The notes: generated from the letters alone by a model not told the origin. A DNA stretch of 64,000 nt from JALZKA01 sp963725035 (GCA_963725035.1 CAVRWX010000001.1:248001-312000); one strand, 5' to 3'; shown: positions 16,390 to 23,906, counted from the stretch's first letter. A program made the numbers and translations.

Positions 16390-16758
16390 ATGCGAAAGCT
16401 CCCTGTCCTTCTCGCGGCGATAATCGTCGCCGCGATCCTCGTTCCCGCCCAGGCGCAGGCGTTCAAGCCGGACATCGTCTACGTCCGCGCGACGGAAGAA
16501 AGCGAGGGCATCCACTTCACGGTGAAGGTCCGGATGGACAAGGGCGGCCGCAACCAGCGCAAGGTCTCCGTGAGGTATGACGGCGTGACGAAGGACGCTA
16601 AAGCGCTAGAGCGGCCTCCGCTCTCGCATTACGAGACCGGCTCCTACTCCATCGAGACGCGCAACTGCTACCCGGTCAGGGTCGTCGCCCGCAATCGGCA
16701 CGGCACGACGACCAGGGACATGCGCGCCAGCCGGATCGGCACCAACGGCTGCGGGTAG
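16390..16758 (+). CDS. Secreted protein of unknown function
   Basis: 122-aa protein with a clear signal peptide: MRKLPVLLAAIIVAAILVPA, then AQA as cleavage site at about residues 21-24. The mature part is basic and beta-rich (IVYVRATEESEGIHFTVKVR) with two cysteines (RNCYPV and the terminal NGCG), possibly a disulfide. It looks like a short immunoglobulin-like domain. No family is recognised. It follows tRNA-Ser(GGA) by 53 bases. Start is ATG 16390; a longer frame from 16291 overlaps the tRNA. Confidence 0.65.
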   Translation: MRKLPVLLAAIIVAAILVPAQAQAFKPDIVYVRATEESEGIHFTVKVRMDKGGRNQRKVSVRYDGVTKDAKALERPPLSHYETGSYSIETRNCYPVRVVARNRHGTTTRDMRASRIGTNGCG

Positions 16759-16780
16759 AGCCCCGCGTCCGCTTGAGCAT

Positions 16781-16811
16781 GCCGGGCGCCCGACAGCCGG
16801 GCGCCCGGGGC
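16781..16811. terminator. Bidirectional GC hairpin between convergent genes
   Basis: Two copies of GCCGGGCGCCCG separated by three bases, each self-complementary and pairable with the other. It sits between the convergent genes ending at 16758 (+) and 16819 (-). There is no T-run, so it is hairpin-only. Confidence 0.5.
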
Positions 16812-16818
16812 CGCTCGG

Positions 16819-17205
16819 TCAGCTTGCCGTGGCTTCCATCTCCTCCATGTTCTTGGTCACGACGTCGATCGTCTGGCGCAACTTCTCCGTGGGGCTGAAC
16901 TCGACGACCTCGGTTCCCGCGTAGAGAACCGGTGTGTGGCCGGGTCCGGCGAAGTACGCCTCGCCCGCCTCGATGACTTCTTCGCCCGCGTTTGAGCGGA
17001 AGGCGACCTTGCCCTTGATCACATAGCCCATGTGCTCGCACTGGCACTGATTGTCCGGGAGCCCATCGAAGAAGGGCGATAGGTCCGCGTCCTGGGTGTA
17101 CGTCTCGAACCCGACCGTCCAACCTCCTTCGAAATGCTCGAAGTGCCCTTCGTAGCCCTCGACCGTCTCGTGATCGGAAGCGGATTCCTTTGACGCTTTA
17201 GGCAT
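16819..17205 (-). CDS. Cupin domain protein, likely MerR-controlled
   Basis: 128-aa cupin. The central barrel has CQCEHMGYVIKGKVAFRSNA (metal ligands in CEH...) and EAGEAYFAGPGHTPVLYAGT as motif 2, with a cysteine pair (CQC) beside the metal site. The start ATG 17205 has AGGAGGTACACC upstream. The gene is divergent from a MerR regulator, and the shared region contains a MerR-type promoter and dyad (17250-17267), so its expression is probably induced by the MerR ligand. The substrate or metal is unknown. Confidence 0.8.
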   Translation of the reverse strand: MPKASKESASDHETVEGYEGHFEHFEGGWTVGFETYTQDADLSPFFDGLPDNQCQCEHMGYVIKGKVAFRSNAGEEVIEAGEAYFAGPGHTPVLYAGTEVVEFSPTEKLRQTIDVVTKNMEEMEATAS

Positions 17206-17232
17206 GGTGTACCTCCTGTTGGGTTGCCCGAT

Positions 17233-17272
17233 TCCGGACTACCATGCACCTTAAACCGCGGTTCAAGTCAAG
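17233..17272 (-). promoter_or_regulatory. MerR-type promoter and operator
   Basis: On the minus strand, TTGACT and CATGGT are separated by 19 bases, the overlong spacing typical of MerR-activated promoters. The spacer carries the dyad CTTAAACCGCGGTTCAAG (17250-17267), CTT(A/G)AACC arms around a GC centre. It reads toward the cupin gene and overlaps the divergent merR promoter. Confidence 0.6.
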
Positions 17273-17280
17273 GCTGGCCA

Positions 17281-17754
17281 ATGGATGGATTTCCAGAGCT
17301 GACGATCGGGGAGGTGGCAAAGCGCGCCGGCGTAGCGACGTCCTCGATTCGCTACTACGAGCGGATCGGCCTGCTTGCAGAGCCTGGCCGTTCGGGAGGT
17401 CAGCGACGGTACGAACCGGAGGTTCTCGGCAAGCTCGGGTTCATCGGCGTTGCCAAGTCGGCCGGATTCAAGCTGAGCGAGATCCAGGAACTGATGAACG
17501 GCATGGACAGCCCCGAAGGCCTCAGCGCTCCGATGCAATCGCTTTCAGACCAGAAGCTGGTCGAAGTCGAGGAGCTCCTCGAGCGCACCAAGGCGATGAA
17601 GGGCTGGCTCGAGGTTGCGAGGGAGTGCGGCTGCGCTAGCCCTGAGGAGTGCGCCCTCTTCCCGGCCCCTGGAGAGGAGCCTCGTGATGCCGGCGCTGCC
17701 TTGAAGATTGTCCGGGTAGAAGGCAGGGACTGTCGCCGGCCAACTGGCACGTAG
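17281..17754 (+). CDS. MerR family regulator (SoxR-like)
   Basis: 157-aa regulator. N-terminal winged helix LTIGEVAKRAGVATSSIRYY (residues 7-26) with ERIGLLAEPGRSGGQRRYE, the MerR wing; a dimerisation helix KLVEVEELLERTKAMKGWL follows, then a cysteine cluster RECGCASPEECALF. SoxR has CxxCxCx5C for a 2Fe-2S cluster; here only CxCx5C remains, so metal or thiol sensing is more likely than a full Fe-S centre. Start ATG 17281; a longer frame from 17224 would run through the operator. Divergent from the cupin. Confidence 0.85.
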   Translation: MDGFPELTIGEVAKRAGVATSSIRYYERIGLLAEPGRSGGQRRYEPEVLGKLGFIGVAKSAGFKLSEIQELMNGMDSPEGLSAPMQSLSDQKLVEVEELLERTKAMKGWLEVARECGCASPEECALFPAPGEEPRDAGAALKIVRVEGRDCRRPTGT

Positions 17755-17757
17755 GCG

Positions 17758-18732
17758 CTAAGCCGCGTCGGCGTGGAGGTCCGGGGCCATCGGAAGGCCG
17801 CGGGCCAGGCTCTTGGCCGACGAGTAGTGGCTGAGCGAGAAGACGCCGGCGAGCGCGCGGAACGGCTCGTAGCGCGCGTAGAACTCCTCGACCTCTGAGA
17901 CCATCGCGCGGCGGCCGAGCCCCTGCGCGACGCCGACGAGCTTCACGTAGGCCAGGTCGCCTGCCGGCAGCGAGTCGAACTCGCCGCGGCCGAAGAGGCC
18001 GAGGCACTGGAGCGTCCAGGGGCCGATCTCGGAGATGCGCTCGAACCTTGCGTCGGCGTCCGGATCGGCGGGGTCGGCGCGCCCCGCGGCCACCTCCTTC
18101 GCGCACTTCACCATCGCGATCGAGCGAGCCGGGGCGAGGTCGCAACTCGCCAGCTCGGCTGGGGCCATGCCGGCGAAGGTCGTGTGGCACGGAAGATCGG
18201 TGAGCGGGCGGTACTCGGCCCCCTTGCCCTTCCAGGCGCTCGTCCGGCCCCACCGGCGGATGATCCGCTTCTGGATCTGCGCGGCGCGCGACGACTCGAT
18301 GAGCTGCTCGGTGATCGCCCACGCGAGCGCCTCCCACGCGAACGGCCGGCGCTTGGCGCGGAGCCACGGCCGTCTGCGGATGGCCGGGCCGATGAACGGA
18401 TCGCGCTTGAACTCCTTGTAGAACGGGGTCAGGTCGTCATCGACGGCGAGCGAGAACCGCATCCTGGTGACCGCCTCCTCCAACGCGTGCGGGGGAAGCT
18501 CCTTGTCGGGGTCGGCGGCTACCGCGCGGATGGCGACCGAGCCGTCGCGCCGCTGCCAGCCGTGGACGACGATCGGAGCGCCGCCGATGTGGAGAAGGCG
18601 CGTGAGGACCCCACCGCCCGAGCGCATCACGCCGTCCATCCGACCGCGCGACGGCAGCCTGTAGGGGCAGGGAGGCGTGACCTCGATCTCGAGCAGGGTC
18701 TCTGATTGCCGAGAGTAGGAATTCACTCGCAT
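17758..18732 (-). CDS. AlkA-like DNA-3-methyladenine glycosylase
   Basis: 324-aa base-excision-repair enzyme of the HhH-GPD superfamily that removes alkylated bases. The N-terminal beta domain begins EIEVTPPCPYRLPSRGRMDG; the helix-hairpin-helix is ERISEIGPWTLQCLGLFGRG, followed by the catalytic aspartate in SLPAGDLAYVKLVGVAQGL (about residues 245-263). The first codons (ATG 18732 or GTG 18726) lie inside the palindromic repeat at 18708-18756, so the repeat supplies the start and the first dozen residues. It is convergent with merR. Confidence 0.85.
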   Translation of the reverse strand: MRVNSYSRQSETLLEIEVTPPCPYRLPSRGRMDGVMRSGGGVLTRLLHIGGAPIVVHGWQRRDGSVAIRAVAADPDKELPPHALEEAVTRMRFSLAVDDDLTPFYKEFKRDPFIGPAIRRRPWLRAKRRPFAWEALAWAITEQLIESSRAAQIQKRIIRRWGRTSAWKGKGAEYRPLTDLPCHTTFAGMAPAELASCDLAPARSIAMVKCAKEVAAGRADPADPDADARFERISEIGPWTLQCLGLFGRGEFDSLPAGDLAYVKLVGVAQGLGRRAMVSEVEEFYARYEPFRALAGVFSLSHYSSAKSLARGLPMAPDLHADAA

Positions 18733-18756
18733 AGCGACGCTTTTCCTACTTTCGGA
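18708..18756 (-). repeat. 49-bp palindromic repeat, copy A
   Basis: GCCGAGAGTAGGAATTC ... TTTTCCTACTTTCGG: an imperfect dyad closely matching the inverted right half of copy B (48353-48405) and related to copies C (61771-61821) and D (35982-36032). It covers the start of the AlkA-like gene. Confidence 0.7.
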
Positions 18757-18772
18757 GCTGGGCCGGACGGCG

Positions 18773-19081
18773 TCAGCGGCCGAGCAGATGAACGTCGACC
18801 AGGAACGAGCGGCTCGCGATCACGTCGTCACGCTTCCGCCGGGCGATCGTGCGCTTGGACCGCTTTGGGGAGGCGGCCTTGGACACGGCCTTGACAACCG
18901 CGACGGTCGCGGCGCCCGCGACGATTCCACCCGCGGCGGCAATCGCGACCGTCCGGGCTTCAATTGGGAAGGGAACGACTTCGGCCGGGCGTGCAGTGGC
19001 GGGAAGCGGGCGCTCGTCCTCGAGTCCCTCGGCCTCCTCGATCGCCTCAGCCTGCCATACCTGCTCTCTCACCCCTCCCAC
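18773..19081 (-). CDS. Small membrane-anchored protein with basic tail
   Basis: 102-aa protein, not recognised. The N-terminus is acidic (AEAIEEAEGLEDERPLP), then VPFPIEARTVAIAAAGGIVA begins a single transmembrane segment ending AGAATVAVVKAV, followed by a strongly basic tail SPKRSKRTIARRKRDD. The start is GTG 19081 or 19072; much of the longer frame to 19903 is antisense to the GNAT gene and rejected. It lies 26 bases after that GNAT gene on the same strand, so may be co-expressed with it. Confidence 0.55.
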   Translation of the reverse strand: MGGVREQVWQAEAIEEAEGLEDERPLPATARPAEVVPFPIEARTVAIAAAGGIVAGAATVAVVKAVSKAASPKRSKRTIARRKRDDVIASRSFLVDVHLLGR

Positions 19082-19107
19082 TATATGCGGGGCGGTGGCG
19101 GGGCTGC

Positions 19108-20235
19108 CTAAAGCGCCTTCTCGTACATCCGGTAGCGCTGGACGACCTTGCCGCCCATGCCCTCCATCGCCCGGTTCATCGGCTCGTTCGTCTCGAGGAT
19201 CCAGCCCATGTGCCCGCCGGGCGGCCCGTGGTGCTCGGCCGAGTGGAGATGGCGCTCGTAAAGGGCTGCGGCGACACCATGCTTCTGGTGCTCGGGCAGG
19301 ACGCCGAGCGCGAAGACGCGCAGGCGGTCGATGTACTTCTTGCGGCGTAGGAAGTGGATCCAGCCGACCGGCAGCAAGCGGCCCTTCATCTTCGTGAGCG
19401 CCTGGTCGACGTCGGGCAACGTAAGGGCGGCGCCAACCACCTCGCCGTCCTTCTCGGCGATCATCGCCCAGTTCTCGTCGAGGACCGGCTTCAGGTTCTT
19501 CGCCTGGAAGCGCACCTCGGCTTCGGTGATCGGCACGAAGCCCCAGTTCTTGCCCCAGGCGACGTTGTAGACCTCCATGAAGCGGGTCACCTCGGCCTCC
19601 ATGTCCGAGCGCTTCATGTCGCGGACCGTCACGCCCTCTTTCCGCGAAAGGTCGGCGGCAGCATGGATCATCGGCGTGAACGACTCGCCCTGTTCGAGGG
19701 AGCCGAAATAGAGCTCCCACATGAGGAGGTCCATCGCCTTCTCCATGCCGTACCCGTCGATCAACTCCTTGTAATACGGCGGGTGCCAAGGCTCGAGGAT
19801 CATCGACGGCTCGTTGTAGCCCTCGATCAGGATCCCGCACTCGTCGTTGAGAGTGAAGTCCATCGGCCCGAGGATCCGCGCGCGGCCACGGGCCTTGACC
19901 CACTCGGCGGCCGAGTCGAGCAGCGCCTTCGCCGCCTCGGGATCGTTCGCCACCTCGAAGAAGCCGAACATCCCGTCCGAGCCGCCCTGGTACTCGTCCC
20001 AGCGGCGATCGATGTGCGCGGAGATCCGACCGACGGGCTCGCCGTCGCGCTCACACACGAAGAACTCCGCTTCGGCGTGCTCGAACCAGGGGTTCTTCTT
20101 GCGGTCGAGGAAGTCGCGGCGCTCGAATCGAAGCGGGGGCACCCACTGCGGATCGTCACGGCGAAGGCGGAACGGGACGTCGATGAACGCGTTCATGTCC
20201 TTGCGGCCCGTTGCGGTGCGAACGGTCAATGCCAT
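19108..20235 (-). CDS. GNAT-fold acyltransferase, candidate ceramide synthase
   Basis: 375-aa protein with two GNAT-like halves. The N-terminal block FIDVPFRLRRDDPQWVPPLR, then DFLDRKKNPWFEHAEAEFFV and GEPVGRISAHIDRRWDEYQG, is the pattern I associate with the GNAT-type bacterial ceramide synthase of Caulobacter and its relatives. The C-terminal half has an acetyl-CoA-site-like VFALGVLPEHQKHGVAAALY. Start ATG 20235 is divergent from the serine-palmitoyltransferase-like gene at 20280 with only 44 bases between. The context suggests N-acylation of a long-chain base; a generic GNAT protein is the alternative. Confidence 0.6.
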   Translation of the reverse strand: MALTVRTATGRKDMNAFIDVPFRLRRDDPQWVPPLRFERRDFLDRKKNPWFEHAEAEFFVCERDGEPVGRISAHIDRRWDEYQGGSDGMFGFFEVANDPEAAKALLDSAAEWVKARGRARILGPMDFTLNDECGILIEGYNEPSMILEPWHPPYYKELIDGYGMEKAMDLLMWELYFGSLEQGESFTPMIHAAADLSRKEGVTVRDMKRSDMEAEVTRFMEVYNVAWGKNWGFVPITEAEVRFQAKNLKPVLDENWAMIAEKDGEVVGAALTLPDVDQALTKMKGRLLPVGWIHFLRRKKYIDRLRVFALGVLPEHQKHGVAAALYERHLHSAEHHGPPGGHMGWILETNEPMNRAMEGMGGKVVQRYRMYEKAL

Positions 20236-20279
20236 CGCGCGCACGCTAGCCGAAAGGCCTCTCTGGAAAGATTGACGGG

Positions 20280-21539
20280 ATGTCAGAGTCCACCAGGGCA
20301 CCAGTAGACGTATTCGCCAAGGCGCGCTCCCACGACCGCATGGAGCAACTCGAAGCCGCGCGCGAGAACGACCTCCTCCCCTACTTCCGCCTGATCGAGT
20401 CCGAGGCCGGCCCGCTCATGGAGGTCGAGGGCCGCGAGGTCGTGATGCTCGGCTCGAACAACTACCTCGGGCTGACGGGCGACGAGCGGGTCCGCCAAGG
20501 TGCCCGCGACGCGCTCGACACCTATGGAACGGGGCTAACCGGCTCGCGCTTCCTGAACGGGACCACCCCCCTCCACGTCGAACTCGAGACCGAGCTCGCG
20601 GATTGGATGGGGACAGAGGAGACGCTCGTCTTTTCGACCGGCCACGGCGCCAACGCCGGCTCGATCGGAACGATCCTGGGCCCCGCGGACACCGTGATCT
20701 GCGACTCGGCCGACCACGCCTCGATCATGGACGGGGTCAGGCTCTCCGGCGCGAAGCTTCGGCCGTTCCGCCACAACCAGATGCCGAAGCTCGAACGGAT
20801 GCTCGAGCGGGCAGCAAGCGACGGCGGCGGCGTCCTGGTGATCGTCGACGGCGTCTTCTCGATGGAGGGCGACCTGGCCGACCTCCCGGCCATCTGCGAG
20901 CTCTGTGAGCGCTACGGAGCGCGCCTCATGGTCGACGAGGCGCACGGCGTCGGCGTTCTTGGGGCGCGCGGCGCGGGCGCGTCTGAGCTATTCGGCGTCG
21001 AGGACCGCGTCGACCTACGAATGGGGACCTTCTCGAAGAGCCTCGCGTCGTGCGGCGGGTTCATCGCGGGCTCGTCCGAGGTCGTCGACTTCATCCGCTT
21101 CAACTCGCGGCCGTTCATCTTCACCGCGTCTGCCGTCCCGGCCGCGGTCGGCGCGGCCCTCGCCGCGCTCCGCGTCGTTCGCTCCGACGGGCCCGAGCTG
21201 ATGGCCCGCGTCCTGGAGAACGCCGACTACCTGCGCCGTGGCTTCCGCGAGATGGGACTCGTCGTCATCGAGCCGGGCAAGCTCCCCGACGGAACCGAGG
21301 CGTCCTCGCCCGTCGTCCCCGTCGTAGTCGGCGAGGACTGGCAGGCCGTCCTTTTGTGGAAGGAGCTCTTCGACGCCGGCGTTTACACCAACGTCGCGAT
21401 CCACCCCGCGGTCCCTCCGGGCGCCGCTCTTCTTCGCACGTCGCTTATGGCGACCCATGAGACGGAGCACCTCGACCGGGCGCTTCGGATCATCGAGGCG
21501 ACCCTCGAGCGCTTCCCAGAAGTACCCCGCGCGGGTTAG
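20280..21539 (+). CDS. Serine palmitoyltransferase-like alpha-oxoamine synthase
   Basis: 419-aa PLP enzyme that condenses an amino acid with an acyl-CoA. NNYLGLTGDERVRQGARDAL, GTGLTGSRFLNGTTPLHVEL, FSTGHGANAGSIGTILGPAD and MVDEAHGVGVLGARG are family signatures; the PLP lysine is in GTFSKSLASCGGF (near residue 253). GTFSKS...GGF and SRPFIFTAS resemble serine palmitoyltransferases more than 2-amino-3-ketobutyrate ligase (which has GTLGKALGG). With the divergent GNAT gene it may start sphingolipid synthesis; biotin (BioF) or KBL function cannot be excluded. Confidence 0.75.
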   Translation: MSESTRAPVDVFAKARSHDRMEQLEAARENDLLPYFRLIESEAGPLMEVEGREVVMLGSNNYLGLTGDERVRQGARDALDTYGTGLTGSRFLNGTTPLHVELETELADWMGTEETLVFSTGHGANAGSIGTILGPADTVICDSADHASIMDGVRLSGAKLRPFRHNQMPKLERMLERAASDGGGVLVIVDGVFSMEGDLADLPAICELCERYGARLMVDEAHGVGVLGARGAGASELFGVEDRVDLRMGTFSKSLASCGGFIAGSSEVVDFIRFNSRPFIFTASAVPAAVGAALAALRVVRSDGPELMARVLENADYLRRGFREMGLVVIEPGKLPDGTEASSPVVPVVVGEDWQAVLLWKELFDAGVYTNVAIHPAVPPGAALLRTSLMATHETEHLDRALRIIEATLERFPEVPRAG

Positions 21540-21824
21540 TTCTGTCTTGTGAAATTGTGAACAAGGCGTTATCGAGATCAAAAAAGCTGCTCTTAGCGAA
21601 CGTCGTGTAGCGATAGCGGGTTTACCCGGTTGCCTTCCGAGTGCTCGTCGCCTAGGTTCCCTCACGCGCCGGACCCCGGTCCAGTGAACAGGGAGCCCAA
21701 GGAGCCGTAAGCCACACGACTCCAAGGGACCCGGGCAGCCCAATGGGGGGAGCCTGAACGGAACGGTCCCGTGCGCCCATATCCCTATACCCGCCCGCAA
21801 GGCCCACTCAGAGGAGGAGTGTCA
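21540..21824 (+). promoter_or_regulatory. Promoter and structured leader upstream of mIHF
   Basis: This 285-base gap has no gene. It begins with TTGTGAAATTGTGAACAA, a partial dyad. A good promoter is TTGCCT (21630-21635), 17 bases, TAGGTT (21653-21658). The RNA from there can fold: GGTTCCCT pairs with AGGGAGCC eight bases deep, closing a GGACC-CC-GGTCC hairpin, then CCCAAGGAG pairs with CTCCAAGGG; GGAGCC occurs three times. It ends with GAGGAGGAG before the ATG. A regulated leader or separate small RNA are both possible; I match no known riboswitch. Confidence 0.45.
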
Positions 21825-22175
21825 ATGGAAGCTGCCACAACGATCGCCCCTGCGCCCCCGCAGGTCGTACCCCAACACATGCAGGCCCTCGCCGAAGCCA
21901 ACCGAGTCCGGCTCGCCCGAGCCCAGCTCAAGCGCGAGGTGGGCGCAGGAGAAGTCGAGACGGCAGAGATCGTTCGCGAGTGCCCGTGGCAGGCCGAGAC
22001 GATGACCGTAGGAGAGCTGCTCCGGAGCCAGCGCCGCTGGGGCCGGACCCGGTCCCGCAAGTTCCTCGCGGCGCTCACGCTGAACGAGAACCGCGAGCTG
22101 GGAAGGCTCACGCTGCGTCAGCGCCAGATGCTGGCCGCAGAGCTCGAGCAGCGCCGGGGGTTCGGACAGGGCTGA
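21825..22175 (+). CDS. mIHF-like actinobacterial integration host factor
   Basis: 116-aa nucleoid protein. Like mycobacterial/Streptomyces IHF it has a basic helix (ANRVRLARAQLKREVGAGE), then ETMTVGELLRSQRRWGRTRS and LRQRQMLAAELEQRRGFGQG, giving a helix-two-turn-helix (S13-like) DNA-binding region. The usual GVGKxR motif is changed to RRWGRTR. The family bends DNA and is unrelated to E. coli IHF. ATG 21825 has GAGGAGGAG upstream. A terminator follows. The long structured leader suggests post-transcriptional control. Confidence 0.75.
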   Translation: MEAATTIAPAPPQVVPQHMQALAEANRVRLARAQLKREVGAGEVETAEIVRECPWQAETMTVGELLRSQRRWGRTRSRKFLAALTLNENRELGRLTLRQRQMLAAELEQRRGFGQG

Positions 22176-22202
22176 GCAGGCGCACACCTGCGAACCGCAT
22201 GG

Positions 22203-22230
22203 ACGGGCGGGCCTTGGGCTCGCCCGTTTT
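22203..22230 (+). terminator. Rho-independent terminator of mIHF
   Basis: ACGGGCGGGCCTTGGGCTCGCCCG folds into a stem with a small loop and is followed by TTTT, 28 bases after the mIHF stop. Confidence 0.8.
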
Positions 22231-22244
22231 CATGAGACGAACCG

Positions 22245-22736
22245 TCAGCGGATCTTGACCGCGACGCCGGCCTTCCGCTTGAACATCTGCTGGAAGCCGA
22301 AGAAAGCGCCGGCGAACACCGCGACGCCGATCCCCACCATCACGATGGGCTCGAGCGAGTCCGGCCCCGCATAGAAGAGGAGGGCGAGCGCCGCGATCGC
22401 CGGCACTCCCGCCAGGAGCGACGAGTGCGACCGAAAGCCGGCGAAGTGCTCGCGGATCGCGAGCTCGAGACCGCCCAGGGCGGCGAGGCCGATTCCGACG
22501 CCGATCGCGAGCCCGCCCTGGTCGCCACCGATGATCAGGCCGACAACGAGGAGGATGATCCCGAGGAGGACGCAGATCTCGACCAGCGGGAAGGTGCCCC
22601 ACGGCGCGGGCGGGCGGGTGTCCTCTGCCGCCGCGCGCTTGCGCTCGGCGGCTTGGCTCGACACAGCCGGCTTCGGCTGAACCGGTGCTGCCTCACGCGG
22701 CTTGCGCGGGCGCTTCTTGCGCTTCTTGCTGGCCAT
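22245..22736 (-). CDS. Membrane protein with Lys/Arg-rich N-terminus
   Basis: 163-aa protein. The first 45 residues are basic (MASKKRKKRPRKPREA), then four predicted transmembrane segments, e.g. FPLVEICVLLGIILLVVGLI and GVGIGLAALGGLEL; the C-terminus is basic (MFKRKAGVAVKIR). No family recognised. The ATG overlaps the stop of the upstream gene (TGATG), placing it last in the MMPL-redoxin-B3/B4 operon. The lysine-rich head may bind nucleic acid or lipid heads. Confidence 0.6.
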   Translation of the reverse strand: MASKKRKKRPRKPREAAPVQPKPAVSSQAAERKRAAAEDTRPPAPWGTFPLVEICVLLGIILLVVGLIIGGDQGGLAIGVGIGLAALGGLELAIREHFAGFRSHSSLLAGVPAIAALALLFYAGPDSLEPIVMVGIGVAVFAGAFFGFQQMFKRKAGVAVKIR

Positions 22737-23254
22737 CAGGTGTTAGGAGCCGCAAGCCCCTCGGCTAACGGGCAACCGGAGGAGAGCTTGACGCGCCACC
22801 AGCCCAGGAGCATGCCGAGGATGCCGAAGCGGGGGCGCGAATGCCAGTGCTTGCACTCGCGGTCGCCGACGTCCTCGTTCGAGATCTGAACCCAGGGATA
22901 GCTCTCGGGCTCGGCGATCATGCGCTCGACGAGGCCGCGGTTTCGCTCCTCGACGTCGGCGCGCCGGGCGATCTCGGTCTGGGCCTCGCGGATGCGAACC
23001 AGGAGAGCGTCGCGGATCCGCTCCAGCTCAGCAGCGCCGAGGATGCGGGGGCCGCCAACGGCTCCAACAGACCAGTCGATTCCCTTGCGAGGGAACGCGG
23101 AGGTCCAAAGCTCGGAGAGTTGCTGCTCGAGGCGGGCGATCTGGCGGCGAAGCTCGTCGCGGACGGGCCGCTCGTCAGTGGTGACGAGGAAATCGAACGG
23201 CACCTCTGCCCTGCCGCCTCCGACTGCCGTCTCGTATCCGAGCGCTTCAGCCAT
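22736..23254 (-). CDS. Conserved-looking protein of unknown function
   Basis: 172-aa soluble protein. A beta-rich start (AEVPFDFLVTTDERPVRDEL) leads into a long helix LRRQIARLEQQLSELW, a second helical region with ADVEERNRGLVERMIAEPES and the C-terminal segment RECKHWHSRPRFGILGMLLG, whose Cys and two His could bind metal. ATG 23254 is chosen over GTG 23257. It is part of the five-gene leftward operon and overlaps the following gene by three bases. I recognise no family. Confidence 0.6.
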   Translation of the reverse strand: MAEALGYETAVGGGRAEVPFDFLVTTDERPVRDELRRQIARLEQQLSELWTSAFPRKGIDWSVGAVGGPRILGAAELERIRDALLVRIREAQTEIARRADVEERNRGLVERMIAEPESYPWVQISNEDVGDRECKHWHSRPRFGILGMLLGWWRVKLSSGCPLAEGLAAPNT

Positions 23255-23264
23255 CACGGTAATC

Positions 23265-23906
23265 CTACCCCTGCATCACGCCCGCGACAAGCCAGATCGC
23301 CTCCTCGACCGCGATGTCAGGCACGCCGCGTACCTGGATCGCGCAGATGAGCGTGCGCTTCGTCTTGTTCGATACGCCCCTCCCCGAGCCCATCGCCCCG
23401 AAGAGGAGCGCCAGCGGCCGCGCCTCGTCCGCGATCACGAGCGTCCCAGGCGGCAGCTCTCCAGGCCTGCCTTCGAGCGGCTCGCCGGGCTCGGTCAGGC
23501 GGATGCCCAGCCGGCCCTCAACCTGATCGGCGTCGAAGGCGCGGAGGGCGACGCCCGACTCGGCGATCGCGATCGTGAGCGCGTCGTCCAGGAGGCTCAC
23601 GGAGGGAAAGCCGCCCTTCTTCATCCGCTCCAGCGCTATCTCCTCGACCGGGGTGCGCTGCTCGTCGGGGTCGAGGCCGATGTGGCGAAAGAAGACCCGG
23701 TAGGCCCACGGGATCGCCTGATGACGAAGGTTCACCGCCTGCGCGCCCGAAAAACGCCCCGCGAGCTCCTTCAGCTGTTCCTTCACTTGGCGAGGGCTTC
23801 GCCCGGAGCCCTGTTCCAGGATGAGGTAGTGGACACCGACGCCGGCCAGTTCCTCCGAGACGTCATCGGCTACCCAGCCGCGCTCGGGGACCGCCTCGGA
23901 GCTCAC
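23265..23906 (-). CDS. B3/B4 domain protein
   Basis: 213-aa protein made of the B3/B4 domain also found in the beta chain of phenylalanyl-tRNA synthetase, here stand-alone. Typical text: WAYRVFFRHIGLDPDEQRTP, then GGFPSVSLLDDALTIAIAES and PLALLFGAMGSGRGVSNKTK. Stand-alone B3/B4 proteins may edit or bind aminoacyl species, but their role is not settled. The GTG start overlaps the redoxin stop (GTGA), so it is translationally coupled to an exporter operon, an unexpected partner. Confidence 0.8.
   Translation of the reverse strand: MSSEAVPERGWVADDVSEELAGVGVHYLILEQGSGRSPRQVKEQLKELAGRFSGAQAVNLRHQAIPWAYRVFFRHIGLDPDEQRTPVEEIALERMKKGGFPSVSLLDDALTIAIAESGVALRAFDADQVEGRLGIRLTEPGEPLEGRPGELPPGTLVIADEARPLALLFGAMGSGRGVSNKTKRTLICAIQVRGVPDIAVEEAIWLVAGVMQG

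Noticed and set aside
18773..19903. 376-codon minus-strand frame
   Set aside because: Its first two thirds overlap the GNAT gene in another frame with low-complexity text; only the last ~100 codons look like a gene.
21547..21564. Rex or CRP binding site TTGTGAAATTGTGAACAA
   Set aside because: Only one half matches Rex (TTGTGAA); the other half is GTGAACAA, not TTCACAA, and it does not fit CRP. Kept as a descriptive note only.
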